From Bacteroidota bacterium (GTDB lineage: Bacteria > Bacteroidota > Bacteroidia > Chitinophagales > Chitinophagaceae), in contig JAJXYG010000185.1 of assembly GCA_021780705.1 (NCBI GenBank), positions 1-11,853 on the forward strand: 11,853 bases of DNA, written 5' to 3'. Shown here piece after piece: positions 6,663 through 11,853 of this stretch; the first letter of the stretch is position 1; each line of letters starts with the position of its first letter. The position numbers were made by a program, and so were the translations under genes. The notes under the pieces were generated by a model. That model was not told the DNA's origin. It saw nothing but the letters and a program-made list of their open reading frames with translations, and made no database searches.

Positions 6663-6735
6663 CCCGGGATATCCCTCGAATCTCCACCCATTTTTTCCAA
6701 TCATCCCATTTTTACAATAAATAAATCTTGCTGTC

Positions 6736-7968
6736 ATGAAAATCAAATTACTGGTGGGAAGTGTGCTGATAATGGCTATGTCCTGGGCTCCCGGGTATGC
6801 ACAAATTCCCAATCCGACAAAAATTGCCAAAGATGGTTTTAATAAGCTGATCAAGAAAAAGGACAAGCCCTCCCAGGAAGCCAAACCTGCCGAAGCACCC
6901 AAAGCGGCCGAAACCAATCCGCCAGCCAATAATGCTGCACAGACGTCCCAACCACCAGCCTTTGCCACCTATTCAAAGTTTGATTTTGTCCCGGGGGAAA
7001 AGGTGTTATTTAACGATGACTTTTCAAATACCGCCATTGGAGATTTCCCCGAAGCCTGGAATACGAACGGGAGTGGTGAAGTTGTTACCTCCAACTTGTA
7101 TCCGGGTCAATGGCTGCAACATATCGGAAGGGGGAGCATATGGACGGATGCTTTGCTCGATTTGCCGGAAAACTATACTATTGAATTCGATGTCATCCCC
7201 ATCAAAGGCGAGGAAGGGGGTATGGCTGGATGGGAATGCCGGCTGATCCAGTCTATTAATGCAAAAGCATTTGATGCGGGAGCGGTACCCGGGAAAGCAG
7301 GGCTTTCTTTCGGGGTGGAATATTTTGGCAGGCCATATTACAGAACCTATATTAATGGAAATGAAGGGGAAGGACTTGGTTTAACCGGCAGCAAGGAAGA
7401 TAAAAGTATGTATGAAAAAATGAACCAGGAATATCATATCTCTATATGGATCCAAAAATCACGGGTGCGGATTTACCAGAATGAAAACAAGATTTTCGAC
7501 CTTCCCAGGGCCTTCCCGTTGCCGAGCGTGAAAATGGACCGGTTCCGTTTTGATGGAGGCGCATCCATGGTCACCAATATCCGCATTGCAGTCGGCAATC
7601 CCGATACCCGGAGTAAACTGCTGACCGAAGGTAAACTCGTCAGCTACGGAATATATTTTGATGTCAATAAGGATGTAGTGAAACCGGAATCCTATGGCAC
7701 GCTGAAGGAAATTGCCGCTGTCTTAAAGGACAACCCGGGGATCCGAATAAAAATTGTAGGTCATACGGATTCCGACGGAAGCGATCAGTCAAATCTGGAT
7801 CTGTCCAAAAGAAGGGCCCTGGCGGTAAAAAATGAGTTGGTAAATTCATTTGGTCTGGAGGGCACCCGCATAGAAACGGACGGTAAAGGAGAGGCCGAAC
7901 CTATTGCACCCAATGACACCAATACCCATAAGGCCCTGAACCGAAGGGTGGAATTTATTAAAATATAG
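6736..7968 (+). CDS. Exported OmpA-family protein with N-terminal LamG-like domain
   Basis: A 410-residue envelope protein. The signal peptide MKIKLLVGSVLIMAMSWAPGYAQ ends near residue 23. A Lys/Ala/Pro-rich low-complexity linker follows (about 40-75). The middle part, about 82-290, begins FNDDFSNTAIGDFPEAWNT and has alternating beta-strand patterns resembling concanavalin/LamG-type domains found in Bacteroidota. The C-terminal 110 residues are an OmpA peptidoglycan-binding domain: ISYGIYFDV-like entry (303-310), KIVGHTDSDGSDQSNLDLSK (339-358) with D345, RR at 359-360, and NRRVEF (402-407). It probably sits in the periplasm or outer membrane bound to peptidoglycan; the middle domain may bind glycans or another envelope component (inference). 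It is divergent from the hydrogenase operon and appears to be a single-gene unit ending before a strong palindrome. Confidence 0.92.
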   Translation: MKIKLLVGSVLIMAMSWAPGYAQIPNPTKIAKDGFNKLIKKKDKPSQEAKPAEAPKAAETNPPANNAAQTSQPPAFATYSKFDFVPGEKVLFNDDFSNTAIGDFPEAWNTNGSGEVVTSNLYPGQWLQHIGRGSIWTDALLDLPENYTIEFDVIPIKGEEGGMAGWECRLIQSINAKAFDAGAVPGKAGLSFGVEYFGRPYYRTYINGNEGEGLGLTGSKEDKSMYEKMNQEYHISIWIQKSRVRIYQNENKIFDLPRAFPLPSVKMDRFRFDGGASMVTNIRIAVGNPDTRSKLLTEGKLVSYGIYFDVNKDVVKPESYGTLKEIAAVLKDNPGIRIKIVGHTDSDGSDQSNLDLSKRRALAVKNELVNSFGLEGTRIETDGKGEAEPIAPNDTNTHKALNRRVEFIKI

Positions 7969-7997
7969 GAAGATTTATCGATCGTTTCCAGCAACCT

Positions 7998-8031
7998 TTA
8001 ATCCACCCTCACCATGGTGAGGGTGGATTAA
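7998..8031 (+). terminator. Perfect 34-bp palindrome, probable terminator hairpin of the OmpA-family gene
   Basis: Left arm TTAATCCACCCTCACCA and right arm TGGTGAGGGTGGATTAA pair perfectly over 17 bp with no spacer, starting 30 bp after the OmpA stop codon. RNA from either strand would form a very stable GC-rich hairpin. A proper T-run does not follow on the plus strand (GACTTTGG), so it may work as an RNA-end stabiliser or factor-assisted terminator, or be a protein-binding palindrome. A second small inverted repeat GGTGA-N6-TCACC follows at 8038-8053. Confidence 0.6.
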
Positions 8032-8136
8032 GACTTTGGTGACACCTATCACCCTGCCTCCATCCAAAAAATTGGAAATTTGCCACAGTACATATTCCCT
8101 AGGCGGATTTTAACTAAAATCCCCGCTCTCTTCAGC

Positions 8137-8144
8137 TAATTTTG
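8137..8144 (+). promoter_or_regulatory. Putative -7 element of the TlpA-like gene
   Basis: TAATTTTG is a perfect TAnnTTTG match and would start transcription near 8151, 34 bp before the ATG at 8185. A GGAGGGGG purine run lies in between, about 23 nt before the start. No TTG is seen at the -33 position. Confidence 0.4.
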
Positions 8145-8184
8145 AACCTGACAGGAGGGGGCAGGAAAGATTTCAATCAGCATT

Positions 8185-8769
8185 ATGAAAGCAAATTCAA
8201 TATTAAAAAAGGTGAAGGGTAATTTATCCAATATAATCATAGTGAGTATACTGGCCGTCTTCCTGTTTAATACTACCGCCCGGGCCTGGCTGATCCAACA
8301 TATTATTGCCACGGGAATTTTCAATGCAGAAATAAAGAAAGAACCACCTGAACAGACCCGGGTCAATACCCAGTTTGCTTACGCAGATTCCACCGGGAAG
8401 GTAATGCTTACTTCTTCCCTCAGGGGAAAAACCGTATTCATTAATTTCTGGGCATCCTGGTGTCCTCCCTGCAGAGGAGAAATGCCCTCTTTGAATAAAC
8501 TGTACATTAAAATGAAAGGGGACAGCCAGGTCGTATTTCTCTTCATTAATGAGGATAATGAACCCGAGAAAGGGAGACAGTACCTTAAGAAGCAGGGATT
8601 TGCCATTCCGTTTTATACGCAGGCAGGTGACCTGCCTGAAGAAATTTTCAGTGGTACCCTACCTACCACGGTAGTAATCAATAAGGAAGGCGTCCTTGTC
8701 ATGAAACACCAGGGAATGGCCGGATATGACAACGAGAAATTTATCAGCCAATTAAAAGGACTCCCCTAA
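8185..8769 (+). CDS. Membrane-anchored TlpA-like thioredoxin
   Basis: A 194-residue thiol-disulfide oxidoreductase. A basic N-terminus (KKVKG) and a hydrophobic segment (about 17-35) give a signal anchor, with the thioredoxin fold facing the periplasm. The fold shows FINFWASWCPPCRGEMPSLN (85-104) with the WCPPC active site at 92-96, and the cis-proline loop GTLPTTVVIN (157-166, P160). The CPPC dipeptide is typical of TlpA/ResA/CcmG proteins, which reduce apocytochromes or other exported proteins. No cytochrome or Ccm gene is adjacent, so the substrate is unknown. It has its own -7 element and converges on another thioredoxin-fold gene. Residues 50-75 (KKEPPEQ...ADSTGKV) link anchor and domain. 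The start choice is supported by the anchor beginning soon after the Met. Confidence 0.93.
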   Translation: MKANSILKKVKGNLSNIIIVSILAVFLFNTTARAWLIQHIIATGIFNAEIKKEPPEQTRVNTQFAYADSTGKVMLTSSLRGKTVFINFWASWCPPCRGEMPSLNKLYIKMKGDSQVVFLFINEDNEPEKGRQYLKKQGFAIPFYTQAGDLPEEIFSGTLPTTVVINKEGVLVMKHQGMAGYDNEKFISQLKGLP

Positions 8770-8779
8770 TCGGCACTGG

Positions 8780-8814
8780 ATTCCTTTTTATTTTGGTAAG
8801 AAGGGATTTATTTT
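8780..8814 (+). terminator. Probable terminator after the TlpA-like gene
   Basis: ATTCCTTTTTA, loop TTTTGG, then TAAGAAGGGAT form an 11-bp stem with two G-T wobbles, followed by TTATTTT. It begins 11 bp after the stop and its tail runs into the stop codon of the converging gene at 8808. The stem is AT-rich, so strength is uncertain. Confidence 0.45.
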
Positions 8815-9320
8815 GAGCCTATCGCCTTCCAAACGTCACTGAGTTGGATTTCTCCGCTAAAACTCTGCACATATTTTCCTTCTTTATCGTACACCACCAT
8901 AGTGGGATACATTCTAACATGGTAATAGGGAATGAAGAAGAATTTAGGATCCCAGGTCATGGTAATCTCCGGGTGATCTGCAATTTTATAGTCCCGGTAA
9001 AATGCCATCATTTCTTTGTAGGGTAACCAGGTAACCATGATGATCTGGGTATTCCTGAAATGCCGGATATCCTTCAGCAGTTCGGCAGTGGCATGTTGAC
9101 AATGGCTGCATTCCGGACTGAATATCATCAGCAAGGTGGGCTTATTTTTATGAATATCCTTTGGGGTGAAAAGAGTACTGTCCGGTGCCTTATAGGTGAC
9201 AAAATCAGGGATGGTCCCCAACCGGATGTAATCAGGAAGTGTCCCTGCCGGAGCCAGATTCTGACCAAAACCCTGGCAGGTTAAAAACAGGAGGGTGACT
9301 CCCAACACAAATCGATGCAT
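8808..9320 (-). CDS. Exported thioredoxin-fold protein (redoxin/TlpA-like, CSHC active site)
   Basis: 170 residues from the ATG at 9320. That start gives a clean signal peptide, MHRFVLGVTLLFLTCQGFGQ; the upstream ATG at 9395 would add 25 residues that do not fit a signal sequence, so it is rejected. The mature protein has a thioredoxin-type strand and active site, TLLMIFSPECSHCQHATAEL (CxxC = CSHC), and a cis-proline motif MYPTMVVYDKEG. PDFVTYKAPDSTLFTPKDI before the fold resembles the beta-hairpin entry of AhpC/TlpA-like redoxins. It would act in the periplasm as a thiol-disulfide exchange protein or peroxide-related redoxin; Bacteroidota carry many such paralogues. It converges with the TlpA-like gene, stop to stop 38 bp apart. 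Partner and direction of reaction cannot be told from the sequence. Confidence 0.88.
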   Translation of the reverse strand: MHRFVLGVTLLFLTCQGFGQNLAPAGTLPDYIRLGTIPDFVTYKAPDSTLFTPKDIHKNKPTLLMIFSPECSHCQHATAELLKDIRHFRNTQIIMVTWLPYKEMMAFYRDYKIADHPEITMTWDPKFFFIPYYHVRMYPTMVVYDKEGKYVQSFSGEIQLSDVWKAIGSK

Positions 9321-9671
9321 AGTTTTTTTTATAAAAATAATGAAAAAGAGATCGGCCATGAAGGGTAACGCACATTTTAACCATAAATTGCCCAATGGAC
9401 GGGCTCCAAGCTATTGATTTTCTATTAGATAGGTGTATTTTAGGATTTTTACAGGGCCTTGGATAAATTACTGCCTCCTCATTTTAAAGGCCATCCTTCC
9501 TGCCACAAAAGCCGGTCGGGAGAGTCTTTTGCCAGGGGGTCTTTATAAGAAAACCTATCTCCCACCCATACATTATTCTGAGCCCGAAAATGAAGCACCT
9601 GGGCTGATGGTGACAATTTAATGACATCCAAAATAGAGGCGAATGATAAATTGCATTAAAAACCAACAAAA
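9321..9671. other. 351-bp intergenic region without a credible gene
   Basis: It lies between two divergently transcribed genes for exported proteins and must hold both promoters, but I find no perfect TAnnTTTG for either. A 62-codon frame at 9433-9621 (plus) and a 61-codon frame at 9484-9669 (minus) overlap each other, have no recognisable motif or ribosome-binding site, and look like chance. The part just before 9672 is A-rich, as is common before Bacteroidota starts. Confidence 0.7.
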
Positions 9672-10118
9672 ATGAAAAAAATCCTAATTGCCCTGGCCCT
9701 TGTGTTCAGTACCGGCCTGGTGGCCCATTCTCAAACCACCAAAAGTAAAAAGCATAAGAAGGCAAAAACTACCACTTCGGTAAGTGCCCAAACCTCTGGC
9801 GCCCATCTAAATAAGGATGGCACCCCCGACCAAAGATACAAAAGCAATAAAAAAGAAACAACCGCAGCTCCTGAAGCAGTGACCTTTCCCAAGCCTCGTG
9901 CCAGTCGGAAGAAAAAAACTGAAGCCAGTGCTGCCACACCCGCTGCCCCTCAGACTCAATCCCCCGTGGCTCCTGTAAAGCGCACTTCGGCCGCGCGACG
10001 CACTTCATCTCCGGATAAGGCTATTGGGACTGATTCCAAAGGGCGAACTATTTACCAGGGACCCAGGGGCGGAAAGTATTATCTGACCAAGAATGGCAAT
10101 AAGGAATATGTAAAATAA
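9672..10118 (+). CDS. Small basic exported protein with C-terminal PBCV-type basic adaptor motif
   Basis: 148 residues. MKKILIALALVFSTGLVAHSQ is a clear signal peptide, cleaved around residue 21. The rest is extremely Lys/Thr/Ala/Pro-rich. Two motifs stand out: HLNKDGTPDQRYKSNKK (45-61), a short element I recall from other Bacteroidota exported proteins, and the C-terminal GRTIYQGPRGGKYYLTKNGN (124-143), which matches the 'PBCV-specific basic adaptor' motif first described in chlorella viruses and also present in many bacteria. Between them is a flexible, positively charged Pro/Ala-rich linker. Location should be periplasm or cell surface. The function is not known; a basic adaptor that binds acidic polymers or cell-wall material is only inference. 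It is a single-gene unit with a strong terminator 31 bp after the stop. Confidence 0.85.
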   Translation: MKKILIALALVFSTGLVAHSQTTKSKKHKKAKTTTSVSAQTSGAHLNKDGTPDQRYKSNKKETTAAPEAVTFPKPRASRKKKTEASAATPAAPQTQSPVAPVKRTSAARRTSSPDKAIGTDSKGRTIYQGPRGGKYYLTKNGNKEYVK

Positions 10119-10149
10119 TTCCTTCCTTTACTAGAATAGAAATTCTACC

Positions 10150-10184
10150 AAGCCGTTTCAATAATCTTGAAACGGCTTCTTTTT
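10150..10184 (+). terminator. Intrinsic terminator of the basic adaptor gene
   Basis: AAGCCGTTTCA, loop ATAATCT, TGAAACGGCTT form a perfect 11-bp stem followed by CTTTTT. This is a textbook rho-independent terminator. A smaller inverted repeat (TAGAAT-AGAA-ATTCTA) lies just before it. The 181 bp that follow, up to 10365, contain no gene I can support. Confidence 0.9.
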
Positions 10185-10365
10185 GACACATAACTTTTGT
10201 GAAATTGCTTGTGTAAATAATTCAAGGCTGGAAAGTATACACTTTGCGGGACAGGAAGCAATCAAATTCCAGGAAATGCCGGTCACCCCCCTCCTGCAGG
10301 AATTTACGCTCAATTTGAATTTAAATATCCAGAAACTCAACGCCCAATCCCGCTAACCCATCCCG

Positions 10366-11853
10366 TTACTCCTTGGTAAACAAATAGGGATCATATTCCA
10401 GAAAATCGTTCACCTTCACCATCATGGAATGTACCTTGCCATCTTGAATGGTAAAACGAAGAGGAAAGATGCCAAAGGCAGGGTTGCTGTAAGTCAGGAG
10501 CCATTCCCCATGATCCATATATTGCAATTTTCCGGTAAGGTTCCGGGTTTGGGTGAAATGAATAACCAATCCGTCATGATCGGAAGTAATGTGAACCGGG
10601 CCATAGAGCGGATTGGCATATTTACCCACATAACTGCTTAATGGAAGTGGCGGCGTGGTTCCCACTACCCGCTTTTTGAGGGAATCCACACTTTGCACCT
10701 GCTTGTCAAATTCGGGTTTGAAGAAGTGATAGAATTCTTCGCTGCGGTTGACATAAGGCACTCCCAGGTATGCGTCGAGTATCTGATATCGTAATGCTTC
10801 AAAAAAATCCTGGTTGTCATTATTGGTGAGAATGCATATGCCCAGTCTTTCCTCCGGCACAAAGCAGGTATTGGTCACAAAACCATCAGCTCCGCCGGTG
10901 TGTTCGTAAACCTGTTTTCCTGCATAGTCTCCCTGGAATATACCCATCCCATACCCGTAATAATGGGTGGGGAAGATCCAGCTTTTGGTGCTGCTGATGA
11001 TGGTTTGCATTTGACGGGTACGCTGCAAGACAGGCCAGGGGATGATCTGCATTCCATTATACCGCCCGCTGTCCAGTTGCAGCATCAACCAATGGGCCAT
11101 ATCACCTACACAACTCACGATGCTGCCGGCCGGAGCCAGATTATCCACGTCATCATAAGGCAAAAGGGCCAGGTGACCGGAAAAGTTGTTCGTATAAGGT
11201 CTGGCGGCATCCGGCATCCCCGCCATCCCCTTTCCCAAGGCATGGGTATGCACCATTTCCAAGGGATGGAGAATGCTGTCGGTAACATAATCTTCCCAGG
11301 GTAATCCCGTAACTTTTTGAATTACCTGTCCGGCAGTGAGGAAACAACTATTACAGTAGCCATAGGATTGACGGAAATTATAGGGGGGCTTTAACAGCCT
11401 CATCTTATTCATGATTTCAGTACGGCTCAGTGTACTGTTCCAAAAAGTGAAATCACCCTGAAAGGTTTTGGTACCCAGGTGATGGGAAAGCAGGTCCCTG
11501 ACGGTTAGCAACTTTGTGGTCGTGGAATCATATACCCGGTAGTGAGGGAAAAATTGGGTAATGTGGTCATCCAGGCTCAACTTATGATCGTATTCCAATT
11601 CTGCAAGGCTGGTTGCGGTGAACAATTTGGTATTGCTTGCAATCATGAATAGAGTATGGCTATCCACCGGGCTCTGAGTCGCCAGATCCCTCACTCCATA
11701 ACCTTTCATTACCACTATTTTCCCGTCCTTTACAATTACAATGGCCAGGCCAGGGATGTCCCATTGCTTCATGCCTTTTTGAATATAGGCATCCAGGCTG
11801 TCCGTCACAAAGGCAGGCTGCTGTGCCCAACCGTATAATGCAGTTACCAGGAG
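10366..11853 (-). CDS. Serine hydrolase, beta-lactamase/class C (PF00144-like) with C-terminal DUF3471-like domain, N-terminus cut off
   Basis: A large penicillin-recognising-fold hydrolase. Counting from the GTG codon at 11808: nucleophile motif SNTK (S58, K61), YCN (151-153) as the Y-x-N motif, and HTG (303-305) in place of KTG, all as in class C beta-lactamase and esterase relatives. LLSHHLG (107-113, usually LLSHTSG) and NAPAGSI-like LAPAGSIVS also fit. The last 90 or so residues (YVGKYANPLYGPVHI onward) resemble the DUF3471 domain attached to many such enzymes. The frame stays open past 11808 to the window edge, giving LLVTALYGWAQQPAF upstream, the end of a signal peptide (cleavage likely near AQQ). 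So the gene starts outside the window and the protein is exported. Members act as D-aminopeptidases, esterases or peptidases; the substrate here is unknown. Confidence 0.92.
   Translation of the reverse strand, partial: LLVTALYGWAQQPAFVTDSLDAYIQKGMKQWDIPGLAIVIVKDGKIVVMKGYGVRDLATQSPVDSHTLFMIASNTKLFTATSLAELEYDHKLSLDDHITQFFPHYRVYDSTTTKLLTVRDLLSHHLGTKTFQGDFTFWNSTLSRTEIMNKMRLLKPPYNFRQSYGYCNSCFLTAGQVIQKVTGLPWEDYVTDSILHPLEMVHTHALGKGMAGMPDAARPYTNNFSGHLALLPYDDVDNLAPAGSIVSCVGDMAHWLMLQLDSGRYNGMQIIPWPVLQRTRQMQTIISSTKSWIFPTHYYGYGMGIFQGDYAGKQVYEHTGGADGFVTNTCFVPEERLGICILTNNDNQDFFEALRYQILDAYLGVPYVNRSEEFYHFFKPEFDKQVQSVDSLKKRVVGTTPPLPLSSYVGKYANPLYGPVHITSDHDGLVIHFTQTRNLTGKLQYMDHGEWLLTYSNPAFGIFPLRFTIQDGKVHSMMVKVNDFLEYDPYLFTKE

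Larger units (their letters stand above)
6196..6735. other. 540-bp divergent intergenic region between the hydrogenase operon and the OmpA-family gene
   Basis: No gene is credible here; the open frames crossing it are short or shadow the OmpA gene. It holds, from left to right: an AT-rich leader for hydB, a -7 box (6305-6312), an inverted repeat CAAGG-N7-CCTTG (6329-6345), a TGAT-N4-ATCA site (6359-6370), the repeated hexamer ACTATC (6478 and 6491), a GGGGGGTAT motif at 6504 and again at 6613, an inverted repeat GTATCA-TCGG-TGATAC (6509-6524), and GTAACC-ATAAA-GGTTAC (6646-6662). I could not find a convincing -7 box for the rightward OmpA gene. Confidence 0.8.

Noticed and set aside
6596..6736. 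Promoter for the OmpA-family gene
   Set aside because: No TAnnTTTG match was found before the start codon; TTTG at 6609 lacks the TA pair, so no promoter is called.
6570..6968. 132-codon minus-strand frame with hydrophobic Ala/Gly-rich segment
   Set aside because: It is largely the reverse complement of the signal and Ala/Pro-rich linker of the OmpA-family gene, so its membrane-like look is an artefact.
9321..9395. Longer version of the CSHC thioredoxin-fold protein
   Set aside because: The extra 25 residues precede a complete signal peptide and lack coding character; ATG at 9320 is preferred.
9433..9621. Small frames in the 9321-9671 intergenic region
   Set aside because: Two overlapping frames on opposite strands, no motif, no ribosome-binding site, no promoter.
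11806..11808. GTG start codon of the serine hydrolase
   Set aside because: The frame continues upstream to the window edge with residues that look like the end of a signal peptide, so the true start lies outside.
1..11853. CRISPR arrays, tRNA or rRNA genes, insertion sequences
   Set aside because: No regularly spaced repeats, no cloverleaf-like segments and no transposase-like frames were seen.

Overview
The window looks like a chromosomal segment of a Bacteroidota bacterium, probably from the Chitinophagaceae or Sphingobacteriia side. The grounds are several short exported proteins typical of that phylum, almost no strong Shine-Dalgarno sites, three perfect matches to the phylum's -7 promoter element (TAnnTTTG) at sensible distances from start codons, and an OmpA-family protein with a LamG-like domain. 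The taxonomic call is inference; there is no rRNA or marker gene here.

The centrepiece (positions 1106 to 6195, all on the minus strand) is a complete operon for a soluble heterotetrameric group 3b [NiFe] hydrogenase ('sulfhydrogenase' type, NAD(P)-linked). Read in the direction of transcription it contains: an iron-sulfur beta subunit (hydB), a small stand-alone cyclic-nucleotide-binding-domain protein, a flavin/NAD(P) diaphorase gamma subunit (hydG), the electron-transfer small subunit (hydD), the Ni-Fe catalytic large subunit (hydA), and a C-terminal maturation endopeptidase. Gene joints are tight: a 4-nt ATGA overlap, a 9-nt gap, a 42-nt gap with two palindromes, an 11-nt overlap and a 50-nt gap. 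Electrons would run between H2 at the Ni-Fe site and NAD(P) at the flavin subunit, through the Fe-S clusters. No hyp maturation genes are present in the window. Two features deserve attention: the cNMP-type protein inside the operon, which has no DNA-binding domain, and a Cys-to-Tyr change at one of the four expected [2Fe-2S] ligands of the gamma subunit.

To the left of the operon are the 3' end of a NudK-like Nudix hydrolase (plus strand, cut by the window edge) and an unknown lipoprotein (minus strand). Upstream of the operon is a 540-bp divergent intergenic region with a perfect -7 element, an FNR/CRP-like TGAT-N4-ATCA site, several inverted repeats and a repeated GGGGGGTAT motif.

To the right are, in order: a secreted OmpA/LamG-type envelope protein followed by a perfect 34-bp palindrome; a membrane-anchored TlpA-like thioredoxin (WCPPC) converging on a second exported thioredoxin-fold protein (CSHC); a small basic exported protein ending in a PBCV-type 'basic adaptor' motif with a textbook terminator; and a large beta-lactamase/class C-type serine hydrolase whose N-terminus lies beyond the right edge.
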